Positions 41,616-49,084 of a DNA stretch of 50,848 nt are shown here, in pieces. Origin of the DNA: Sphingopyxis terrae subsp. terrae NBRC 15098 (GTDB lineage Bacteria; Pseudomonadota; Alphaproteobacteria; Sphingomonadales; Sphingomonadaceae); contig NZ_BCZQ01000023.1 of assembly GCF_001598815.1 (NCBI RefSeq), forward strand, positions 1 through 50,848, written 5' to 3'. How positions within the stretch are numbered: position 1 is the stretch's first letter; each line of letters opens with the position of its first letter. The notes beneath the pieces were generated by a model. The model saw only the letters and a list, made by a program, of their open reading frames with translations. It did not search any database and was not told the origin of the DNA. The position numbers and the translations under genes are program-made.

Positions 41616-42172
41616 TTCGCGGCCGCGTCGGGCGCGTCCTGCTTCACGGTCGTGCTTTCGGCGGCGCGCGCTTCGGCCCGCCGCTCGGCTATCACCTTGC
41701 TCAGCGCGGCGCTCGTCGCGTTGAGTGCGGGATAGGTACGGCTCTGCTCCATCCATTCGGGACGCTGCGCATTGCCATAGCCGATGTCATAGAGAAGCGT
41801 AACGAGCATGAAGCCGATCGCGGCGATCAACAGACCCTTCACCGCCCCGAAACCCGCACCGAGCCCACGGTCGATACCGCCGACGATCGAGGCGCGGCTG
41901 CGCTGCCCCATCGCCCGCGACCCCCATTTAGCGAGGCCGAAGACGATACCGAAGAGCAGAACGAAGGCGAGCATCGCCGCCCCGCCCGCCGTCCCGACCC
42001 AACGCGACACGAACTCGGTCACTGCCGGATGAAAAAAGCGCACCGCCGCGATCGCCAGCACCCAGGCGAGCAGCGTCGTCACCTCCTGCACCAGCCCGCG
42101 CGAAAAACCGAGCACTGCGCCGCCACCGACCAGCGTCAGCACGATGATATCCAGAGCCGTCAGACTTCCCAT
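41612..42172 (-). CDS. cvpA: CvpA-family membrane protein
   Basis: A 186-residue inner-membrane protein with four predicted helices. It begins with LTALDIIVLTLVGGGAVLGF and continues SRGLVQEVTTLLAWVLAIAA, VGTAGGAAMLAFVLLFGIVF and GAVKGLLIAAIGFMLVTLLY. The GGxDRGLGAxFGxxKG loop (residues about 98-113) is the CvpA signature. CvpA is linked to colicin V production and envelope stress tolerance in enterics. The C-terminal tail is Ala/Glu-rich and polar. It lies 10 bases after radA and overlaps the NifU-like gene by 4 bases. Confidence 0.93.
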   Translation of the reverse strand: MGSLTALDIIVLTLVGGGAVLGFSRGLVQEVTTLLAWVLAIAAVRFFHPAVTEFVSRWVGTAGGAAMLAFVLLFGIVFGLAKWGSRAMGQRSRASIVGGIDRGLGAGFGAVKGLLIAAIGFMLVTLLYDIGYGNAQRPEWMEQSRTYPALNATSAALSKVIAERRAEARAAESTTVKQDAPDAAAK

Positions 42173-42182
42173 CTGCCGGTCG

Positions 42183-43544
42183 CTAGTCGCGCCCGAGCAT
42201 CAGGTCAACGAGTTCGCCGAGCCGCGTGAAGCCGGTAACGCCGATGCCGTTCACAGCCTTCATCCCCTTCGGTCCCCAGCCCCTTGAAAAACCGAGCTTC
42301 GCGGCTTCGCGCAGGCGCAGCGCGTCGTGCGCGACAGGGCGAATTTCGCCCGACAGCGACAATTCGCCGAAGACGATCGCATCGGCAGGAACCGGTCGCT
42401 CGCTGAACGCCGAGATCAGCGCTGCAGCGACCGCCAGATCGGCGGCGGGATCGGTCAGGCGATAGCCGCCCGCGATGTTGAGATAGACTTCCGCGCCGCC
42501 CATCTGGAGCCCGCAGCGCGCTTCGAGCACCGCAAGCACCATCGCCAGGCGCCCGCTGTCCCAGCCGACGACGGCGCGGCGCGGCGTCGCGCCGCTCGCC
42601 AGCCGCACGGTCAGCGCCTGCACCTCCACCAGCACCGGGCGCGTCCCCTCCAGCGCGGGGAAGACGACCGATCCCGGCACGTCGCGGCTGCGGTCGGTCA
42701 GGAACAGGCTCGACGGGTTGCTGACCTCGCCCAGCCCCTCCTCGCCCATCGCGAAGACGCCGATTTCGTCGGTGCCGCCAAAGCGGTTCTTCACCGCGCG
42801 CAGGATGCGATATTGGTGGCTGCGCTCGCCCTCGAACGCCAGCACCGTGTCGACCATATGTTCGAGGACGCGCGGACCTGCGATCGTGCCATCCTTGGTG
42901 ACATGCCCGACGAGGACGATCGCCGCGCCGCCGTCCTTGGCATAGCGGATCAGTTCCTGCGCGCTCGCGCGGACCTGGCTCACCGTTCCCGGCGCGCTGT
43001 CGATGAGGTCGCTGTGCATCGTCTGGATCGAATCGATGACGACGAAATCGGCGTCACGGCTGTCGAGCGTCGCCAATATGTCGCGCACCGACGTCGCGCT
43101 CGCCAGCGCGACCGGCGCGTCGCCGAGCCCCAGCCGCTGCGCGCGCAGCCGCACCTGACCCGCCGCTTCCTCGCCGCTGATATAGACGACCGACTTGCCC
43201 GCCTTCGCGAGCCGCCCGGCCGCTTGCAACAACAAGGTCGACTTGCCGATCCCCGGATCGCCGCCGATCAGCGTCGCCGATCCGGCGACGAAGCCGCCGC
43301 CGAGCGCCCGGTCGAATTCGGCGATGCCGCACAGCATCCGCTCGGGCATCGGGCTATGCTCGCCCAGCGTCTCGAGCGCCAGTGACCGCCCGCCTTTCGA
43401 CAGGTCGTGCTTGGCCGAAAAGACGGTTTCGCTCGCCTCTTCGACCAAGGTATTCCACTCGCCGCAATCGGCGCATTGCCCCTGCCACCGGTACGAGACC
43501 GACCCGCAATTCTGGCAGACATATTGACGCTTCGCTTTGGCCAT
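42183..43544 (-). CDS. radA: DNA repair protein RadA (Sms)
   Basis: A 453-residue RecA-like branch-migration helicase. The order is a four-Cys zinc finger (YVCQNCGSVSYRWQGQCADC), Walker A GGDPGIGKSTLL, the Walker B region ADFVVIDSIQTMHSD, the RadA-specific RAVKNRFGGTDEIGVFAM (KNRFG), and a C-terminal Lon-like domain (GGYRLTDPAADLAVAAALIS through FGELSLSGEIRPV). It processes recombination intermediates. Start 43544 places the zinc finger at residue 8; the frame extends 18 codons upstream without similarity. It leads the operon with cvpA. Confidence 0.96.
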   Translation of the reverse strand: MAKAKRQYVCQNCGSVSYRWQGQCADCGEWNTLVEEASETVFSAKHDLSKGGRSLALETLGEHSPMPERMLCGIAEFDRALGGGFVAGSATLIGGDPGIGKSTLLLQAAGRLAKAGKSVVYISGEEAAGQVRLRAQRLGLGDAPVALASATSVRDILATLDSRDADFVVIDSIQTMHSDLIDSAPGTVSQVRASAQELIRYAKDGGAAIVLVGHVTKDGTIAGPRVLEHMVDTVLAFEGERSHQYRILRAVKNRFGGTDEIGVFAMGEEGLGEVSNPSSLFLTDRSRDVPGSVVFPALEGTRPVLVEVQALTVRLASGATPRRAVVGWDSGRLAMVLAVLEARCGLQMGGAEVYLNIAGGYRLTDPAADLAVAAALISAFSERPVPADAIVFGELSLSGEIRPVAHDALRLREAAKLGFSRGWGPKGMKAVNGIGVTGFTRLGELVDLMLGRD

Positions 43545-43593
43545 GCGGCTCGCATAATCGGAACAAAGATGGAACGCCAGCGCTTTCCTCTCG

Positions 43594-43687
43594 GTCATTG
43601 CGAGGAGCGTAGCGACGCGGCGATCTCCCGCTCCCGACTTTGCGCAAGGCTGATGGCGGGAGATTGCTTCGCTTCGCTCGCAATGAC
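43594..43687. repeat. 94-base palindromic element with GTCATTGCGAG ends
   Basis: Perfect 11-base outer arms (43594-43604 and 43677-43687, GTCATTGCGAG/CTCGCAATGAC) are joined by an inner inverted repeat around GCGATCTCCCGC (43619-43630) and GCGGGAGATTGC (about 43656-43667). It sits between the divergent radA and fsa genes. The layout is that of a MITE- or REP-like dispersed repeat. Confidence 0.8.
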
Positions 43688-43749
43688 GAGCAAACCGCTT
43701 TACGGCAGCTTCAAACCCGAATCACCCTGCCCGCAAGGAACCCCGCGCC

Positions 43750-44400
43750 ATGAAATTCTTCGCCGACACCGCCGAAATCGCCGACATCAAGGAACTGGCC
43801 GCAACGGGTCTGCTCGACGGCGTGACCACCAACCCGTCGCTGATCGCCAAGTCGGGTCGCGACTTCAAGGAAGTGACGAAGGAAATCTGCGCGCTCGTCG
43901 ATGGCCCGGTCTCGGCCGAGGTCGTCGCGCTCGACCATGAAACGATGATGAAGGAGGCCGAAATCCTCCGCAAGATCGCCGACAATGTCTGCATCAAGGT
44001 GCCGCTGACGATCGACGGGCTCAAGACCTGCAAGGCGCTGACCGGCGACGGCACGATGGTCAACGTCACGCTCTGCTTCTCGGCGACGCAGGCGCTGCTC
44101 GCGGCAAAGGCGGGTGCGACCTTCGTTTCGCCGTTCGTGGGCCGCCACGACGACAATGGTTTCGACGGCATGCAGTTGATCGCCGACATCCGGCTGATCT
44201 ACGACAATTATGCCTTCGAGGCCGAAATCCTCGTCGCGAGCGTGCGCCACGGCATCCACGTGCTCGAAGCCGCCAAGATCGGCGCCGATGTGATGACTGC
44301 GCCGCCGTCGGTCATCAAGGGCTTGTTCAAGCATGTCCTGACCGAAAAGGGCATCGAAGGCTTCCTGGCCGACTGGGCCAAGACCGGGCAGTCGATCTGA
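43750..44400 (+). CDS. fsa: Fructose-6-phosphate aldolase / transaldolase-like
   Basis: A 216-residue small class I aldolase. It shows [36 protein letters not shown], the Schiff-base lysine Lys83 in [12 protein letters not shown] (Lys85 in E. coli FsaA), [20 protein letters not shown] and [10 protein letters not shown]. The short length fits FSA or the subgroup of short transaldolases. The two activities differ by few residues and cannot be separated with confidence here. A repeat element lies upstream and a REP-like hairpin followed by a T tract lies downstream. Confidence 0.93.
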   Translation: MKFFADTAEIADIKELAATGLLDGVTTNPSLIAKSGRDFKEVTKEICALVDGPVSAEVVALDHETMMKEAEILRKIADNVCIKVPLTIDGLKTCKALTGDGTMVNVTLCFSATQALLAAKAGATFVSPFVGRHDDNGFDGMQLIADIRLIYDNYAFEAEILVASVRHGIHVLEAAKIGADVMTAPPSVIKGLFKHVLTEKGIEGFLADWAKTGQSI

Positions 44401-44423
44401 CCCCTACAAAACCCAAAACAGTC

Positions 44424-44517
44424 GTGTGTCCCCGCGAAGGCGGGGATCCATCTCCCGTCGGCTAAAAATGGCACCTTCCGGAGATGGGCTCCCGCCTTCG
44501 CGGGAGCACACCGTTTT
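44424..44517. repeat. REP-like inverted pair after fsa, ending in a T tract
   Basis: Arms 44424-44455 and about 44479-44511 are imperfect inverted copies containing CCCCGCGAAGGCGGGG and CCCGCCTTCGCGGG. TTTTTT follows at 44514-44519. It shares its core with 8435-8514 and 11107-11182 and may double as the fsa terminator. Confidence 0.75.
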
Positions 44518-44533
44518 TTGGCTCAGCTTTCCA

Positions 44534-44564
44534 GTTGACGTAAACGTCAACCTCCCGCGATACT
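44534..44564 (+). promoter_or_regulatory. Promoter with LiuR-like palindrome before the enoyl-CoA hydratase
   Basis: GTTGACGTAAACGTCAAC (44534-44551) has 8-base arms around AA. It includes a -35 box TTGACG (44535-44540). GATACT at 44559-44564, 18 bases on, can be the -10. The palindrome resembles sites of MerR-family LiuR regulators of acyl-CoA catabolism; this match is from memory and no liuR gene is in the window. Confidence 0.5.
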
Positions 44565-44587
44565 CGTCCGAAAGGGAGAGATTCGCG

Positions 44588-45382
44588 ATGACCGACACCA
44601 CCATTCTTACCGAACGCCGCGGCCATGTGCTGATCGTCACGATCAACCGCCCCGAGGCGCGCAACGCGGTCAACGCCGCGGTCCATGTCGGCATCGGAAC
44701 CGCACTCGAAACCGCCGAGGACGATCCCGAAATCCGCGCCGTCATCATCACCGGCGCGGGCGACAAGAGCTTTTGCGCCGGCGCCGACCTCGTCGCCCTG
44801 TCGCGCGGCGAGAGCCTCGCGCCGTCGGACCCCGATCAGCTTGCATGGGGCTTCGCGGGCATGGTGTCGCACCCGATCTCGAAGCCGATCATCGCCGCGG
44901 TCAACGGCTTCGCCTTCGGCGGCGGCTGCGAGATCGCGCTGATGAGCGACATCATCGTCGCCGCCGATCATGCGCAATTCGGGCTGCCCGAAGTCAAGGT
45001 CGGGCTGTTCGCCGCGGCGGGCGGTGCCTTCCGCCTTGCGCAGCAGATGCCGCGCAAGCTGGCGATGGAGCATATGCTGACCGGCGACCCGATCCCCGCC
45101 GCACGCGCCGCACAATTCGGCCTCGTCAACCATGTCGTCCCGCTCGCCGAGCTGATGCCGACCGCACTTGCGCTCGCCGACAAGATTGCCGCCAACGCGC
45201 CGCTGTCGGTCCAGGCATCGAAGCGCGTCGCGCTCGGCATCCAGGACGGCCGCATCGCCGCCGACGCGCCCTATTGGGAGCACAACACCCTCGAACGCAG
45301 CGCCTTGATGCGCAGCGAAGACGCGCGCGAAGGCCCGCGCGCCTTTGCCGAAAAGCGCAAGCCCGAATGGAAAGCGCGCTGA
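44588..45382 (+). CDS. Enoyl-CoA hydratase/isomerase (crotonase family)
   Basis: A 264-residue crotonase. CoA and oxyanion motifs are INRPEARNAVNAAVHVGI, KSFCAGADLVAL and NGFAFGGGCEIALMSD; the Glu of GGGCEIAL and the acidic residue in FGLPEVKVGLFAAAGG fit the hydratase pair. It hydrates trans-2-enoyl-CoA in fatty-acid or branched-chain acyl-CoA breakdown. GGGAGAG lies before the ATG at 44588; the longer frame upstream covers the repeat and promoter. It lies one base before the thiolase-like gene and shares its promoter. Confidence 0.92.
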   Translation: MTDTTILTERRGHVLIVTINRPEARNAVNAAVHVGIGTALETAEDDPEIRAVIITGAGDKSFCAGADLVALSRGESLAPSDPDQLAWGFAGMVSHPISKPIIAAVNGFAFGGGCEIALMSDIIVAADHAQFGLPEVKVGLFAAAGGAFRLAQQMPRKLAMEHMLTGDPIPAARAAQFGLVNHVVPLAELMPTALALADKIAANAPLSVQASKRVALGIQDGRIAADAPYWEHNTLERSALMRSEDAREGPRAFAEKRKPEWKAR

Positions 45383-45383
45383 T

Positions 45384-46889
45384 ATGACCATGACCGATCC
45401 CGAGCGCATTCCCGTCATCATCGGCGTTGGCCAGGTCAACGACCGCCCCGCCGACCCCGACGAAGGGCTCGACTCGCTCGGGCTGATGGTCGCGGCGCTG
45501 CGGGTCGCCGCCGAAGACGCCGGCGTGCCGCTCGCCGAGATCGACAGCCTCGCGATCGTCGACCAGATCAGCTTTCACAGCCTTGGCAAGCTGCCCGAAC
45601 CGCTGGCCGCCGCCATCGGCGCCAGCCCGGCGATCAATTACCAGTCGGCGGCGCCACACGGAGATACGCCGGTACGCCTGCTCAACGAAGCGGCGAACCG
45701 CATCGGCGCGGGCGAGATGAAGCTCGCGGCCATCGTCGGCGCCGAGGCGCTGCGCACCGCGGCGGGCCGCGCCGCCAAGGCCGCGAGCGGCGAGGACAAG
45801 AGCTATAACGCGATCCGTAAGGTCGCGACGCGGCGCGAGCCCGATTATGCGCAAAAGCACGGCCTCGCGGCGCCGGTCGACGTCTATCCGCTCTATGAAA
45901 ATGCGACGCGCGCCGCATGGGGCCAGAGCCTTGCCGAAGCGCAGGGCGAGAGCGCCGAAATCTGGTCGCGCTTTTCGGCGGTTGCGGCGGCAAACGAAGG
46001 CGCCTGGATCCGCAAGCCCGCAACCCCTGCCGACATTCTGCGCGTCGACGAGCGCAACCGGCCGATCGCCTTTCCTTATTCCAAGCTGATGGTCGCCAAT
46101 TCGTCGGTCAATCAGGGGGCGGGTTTCCTCGTCGCCAGCCTGGCCGAAGCGCGCCGCCGCGGCATATCCGAGGACCGGCTGATTTACGTGGGCATGGGCG
46201 CCGCCGCGAAGGAGCCGCCGAGTATCCTCCGCCGCGACCGCTATAACGGCAGCGTCAGCATGGAAACCTCGATCAACCGCACGCTAGCGCTCAACGGCAT
46301 GACCGCGCAGGATTTCGATTTCGTCGAACTCTACAGCTGCTTCCCCTGCGTGCCGAAGATGGCACGCCGCACGCTCGGCTGGCCGGTCGACCGCCCCGCG
46401 ACGGTGTTCGGCGGGCTGACCTTCGGCGGCGGCCCGATCGCCAATTATATGAGCCACGCAATCGTCTCGATGGTGGAAAAACTCCGCCGCGAAGGCCGCT
46501 ACGGCTTCCTCTTCGCCAATGGCGGCTTCGCCACCGACAATCATTGCATTGTGCTGGGCAAGGAGCCGATCGCCGCCGCCAGCTTCCCGCAGGATTTCGA
46601 CTATCAGGCCGAAGCCGAGGCCAAGCGCGGACCGGTGCCGGATCTGGTCGAAGATTATGCGGGGCCGGCAACGATCGAGAGCTATACCGTCTTCTACGGC
46701 CGCGATGGCGCGCCAAGGGCGGGCGTCGTGGTCGCGCGCACGCCCGAGGGTCGGCGCACATTGGCGCATGTCGATGTCGGCGACACCGCGATGCTGGCGT
46801 TCCTGACCGATGGCGCGAAGGAACCGGTGGGGACGGCGGGCGAAGTCGTGGCGCTGGGCGACGGCCGCTTCGGCTGGCAGAGCCTCTGA
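45384..46889 (+). CDS. Thiolase-like acetyl-CoA acetyltransferase family protein
   Basis: A 501-residue thiolase-superfamily protein of the SCP2/acetyl-CoA acetyltransferase type. It begins ERIPVIIGVGQVNDRPADPD. The usual nucleophile region (a Cys in ordinary thiolases) reads NYQSAAPHGDTPVRLLNEAA, with no Cys anywhere in the first 300 residues. FDFVELYSCFPCVPKM, FGGLTFGGGPIANYMSH and NGGFATDNHCIVLG follow, and a C-terminal beta domain closes the protein. Other members of this long subgroup also lack the N-terminal Cys, so the reaction may not be standard thiolysis. ATG 45384 is one base after the hydratase stop; an ATG at 45390 is also possible. Confidence 0.87.
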   Translation: MTMTDPERIPVIIGVGQVNDRPADPDEGLDSLGLMVAALRVAAEDAGVPLAEIDSLAIVDQISFHSLGKLPEPLAAAIGASPAINYQSAAPHGDTPVRLLNEAANRIGAGEMKLAAIVGAEALRTAAGRAAKAASGEDKSYNAIRKVATRREPDYAQKHGLAAPVDVYPLYENATRAAWGQSLAEAQGESAEIWSRFSAVAAANEGAWIRKPATPADILRVDERNRPIAFPYSKLMVANSSVNQGAGFLVASLAEARRRGISEDRLIYVGMGAAAKEPPSILRRDRYNGSVSMETSINRTLALNGMTAQDFDFVELYSCFPCVPKMARRTLGWPVDRPATVFGGLTFGGGPIANYMSHAIVSMVEKLRREGRYGFLFANGGFATDNHCIVLGKEPIAAASFPQDFDYQAEAEAKRGPVPDLVEDYAGPATIESYTVFYGRDGAPRAGVVVARTPEGRRTLAHVDVGDTAMLAFLTDGAKEPVGTAGEVVALGDGRFGWQSL

Positions 46890-46960
46890 CTGGTACCTAT
46901 TTGCGCTAAACCCTCACCAGCGTTGATGATATTCCTCATCCGGGCAAGGGGGGAAGCGAT

Positions 46961-49084
46961 ATGGTGCGTGGTCTGTTGACGGTCGGCATGGCAGCATCGC
47001 TCGCGGCCTGCGCTTCGGCGCCCGCAACGCCCCAAGCTGCCTCCGCGCCACTCCCGGCGATCGACGACAAGCGGCTCGATCAGATAACGTCGCCCGAGCT
47101 CGTCCCTTATGCGAGCGAAGGCGAATTCCGGGCGTATCTCCGGTCGCTCGAACGGCTGCGCGACCGACGTGAACGCTATACCGCGCGATCCTCGGAAATC
47201 GTCGTCGCGGCGGCGATGCAAGGCGGCGATCCCTTATGCGAAAAGCCCGAGGACTGCCCCGGCGAAGGTGGCGTGAGAGACGTTATCGTGACCGGGTCGC
47301 GCGCCGCAGCGCCGACGTCGATCACGAACGTCCAGACCGCTGGCGTTGACGAGGGCGATATCGTCAAGCAGATCGGCGACTATCTGCTCGTTTTGCAGGA
47401 CGGTCGGATCTTTGCGATCAATGTGAAGACGATGCAGCTTACCGACCGGGCCGACGTCTATCGGCACCTGCCGCCGGACCAGCCCGGGAAACAGCGGTGG
47501 GACAAGGATTTCGAGGGTGCCGATTGGTACGATGAGATGCTCGTTCAGGACGATCATATCATCGTCACTGCCTACAGCTATAATGACGATGCGACCGAAA
47601 TGTCGATCTTCAAGCTCGATCAGGCGAGCGGCAAGGTGGCAAGCGAAGGCGTCTTCCTCATCACGTCCGACGATTATTACGACGTCGACAATTATGCCAC
47701 GCGCATCGTCGGCGACACGCTCGTCGTATACACGCCCTATGCGCTCGACCAGTTCGAGGAACGCGACGCACGCCCGATACTGAGGCGGTGGCTGCCCGAA
47801 GCGGAGCGCAAGACGCGCCAAGCGCGCGGCACCCCGTTGCTCGATGCGCGATCGATCTACAAACCGGTGTTGCGGACGGACGACCCGACCGTCCACGCAA
47901 TCTCGCTCTGTCCGCTTGGCGGCTTCGACAGCAAGCGCAGCCTGGAATGCCGCACGACCGGATTTGTGGGGCCTCGAAAGGCCGAAATGTTCGTGTCGCC
48001 CGAAGCCGTCTATCTTTGGACAGCGGCGTTCGGCGATCGGGAGTGGTGGCATTTGCCCGGTTGCGACGAAGATCAGGCCGAGGATGGCGCCCCCCTCGAT
48101 CGGCCGCGCGCCGACCGCCGCGACGTTACTCCGGGCGCGCTCTATCGCCTGCCGATCGACAGCCCCGCGCCAGGCGTCGCCGGCGTTTCGGGCGCGCCCT
48201 ACGATCATCTTTCGATGGATGAACGCGACGGGGAATTTCGCGCCTTGGTCGACTGGCGCAGCATCCGCTGCAGACCCGGCTATGCAGAGCCGGCGCAAAA
48301 CGCCTTTCTGAAAATTCGTACCGGCGTCTTCGACACGATCTTCCAACCCGTAGCGGACAGCGCGTTCACGCCGCTTCCATCGACGGGCAAGGCGATTGTC
48401 GAAAATCGGTTTGCCGATGATTGGCTCGTGTTTGGCGGACGCAATAGCTGGAGCGGCGATCCGCCCGACCCCGACACACCCCCGCAATCGAGCAAGGTCG
48501 TTGCCGTGCCGGTCAAGCGCCCGAAGGACGCGCTGGTGATCGACGTTCCCCACAATATCGTTCGCACCGAACGCGTGGGCAATGACGTCATCGTCAATGG
48601 CTATCGCGACGACCGCGGCCTGACTCTGACGCTGATCGGTCTCGGCAAGGACGCGCATATCCTCTCGTCTGCCTTCCTGCCGGACCGATACGAAAGCGAA
48701 GGCCGCAGCCATGCCTTCAACAGCATTGTCGACGAAGCGGGCAATGGGATCATCGGCCTGCCGACCGTCAAGCTGAGCGCGGAGTCGAGACGATGGTGGT
48801 GGCGCTCGGATACCTCCGACCTCAACTTCCTGACCAAATCACCAACCGGGCAGCTTGCCGACGCCGGTGCGCTTGCCGCAACGCCGGCCGATCGGGTCGA
48901 AACCGACGCCAGCTATATATGCGAAGTTTCGTGCATCGACTGGTACGGCAATTCACGGCCGGTGTTTCTGAACGGCCGCATCTTCGGCCTCATGGGCACG
49001 AGCCTGGTCGAAGCCCGGATCGACGGCGACAAGATCCGCGAGATCGCGCGGATCGACCTGACTGCGCCGCTTCCACAGCGCTAG
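46961..49084 (+). CDS. Beta-propeller domain lipoprotein
   Basis: A 707-residue secreted protein. A lipoprotein signal (MVRGLLTVGMAASLAACASA; Cys17) precedes a helical segment (residues about 35-85). Then comes TSITNVQTAGVDEGDIVKQI, the entry motif of the 'beta propeller domain' family (PF09826-type), followed by blade-like repeats (GDYLLVLQDGRIFAINVKTM, MLVQDDHIIVTAYSYN, ATRIVGDTLVVYTPYALDQF) to the end. The function of the family is unknown. The segment GVRDVIVTGSRAAA before the propeller copies the TonB-receptor N-terminal motif (IVVTGSR). GGGGGGAAG lies before the ATG. Its stop overlaps that of the convergent aldehyde dehydrogenase by 4 bases. Confidence 0.88.
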   Translation: MVRGLLTVGMAASLAACASAPATPQAASAPLPAIDDKRLDQITSPELVPYASEGEFRAYLRSLERLRDRRERYTARSSEIVVAAAMQGGDPLCEKPEDCPGEGGVRDVIVTGSRAAAPTSITNVQTAGVDEGDIVKQIGDYLLVLQDGRIFAINVKTMQLTDRADVYRHLPPDQPGKQRWDKDFEGADWYDEMLVQDDHIIVTAYSYNDDATEMSIFKLDQASGKVASEGVFLITSDDYYDVDNYATRIVGDTLVVYTPYALDQFEERDARPILRRWLPEAERKTRQARGTPLLDARSIYKPVLRTDDPTVHAISLCPLGGFDSKRSLECRTTGFVGPRKAEMFVSPEAVYLWTAAFGDREWWHLPGCDEDQAEDGAPLDRPRADRRDVTPGALYRLPIDSPAPGVAGVSGAPYDHLSMDERDGEFRALVDWRSIRCRPGYAEPAQNAFLKIRTGVFDTIFQPVADSAFTPLPSTGKAIVENRFADDWLVFGGRNSWSGDPPDPDTPPQSSKVVAVPVKRPKDALVIDVPHNIVRTERVGNDVIVNGYRDDRGLTLTLIGLGKDAHILSSAFLPDRYESEGRSHAFNSIVDEAGNGIIGLPTVKLSAESRRWWWRSDTSDLNFLTKSPTGQLADAGALAATPADRVETDASYICEVSCIDWYGNSRPVFLNGRIFGLMGTSLVEARIDGDKIREIARIDLTAPLPQR

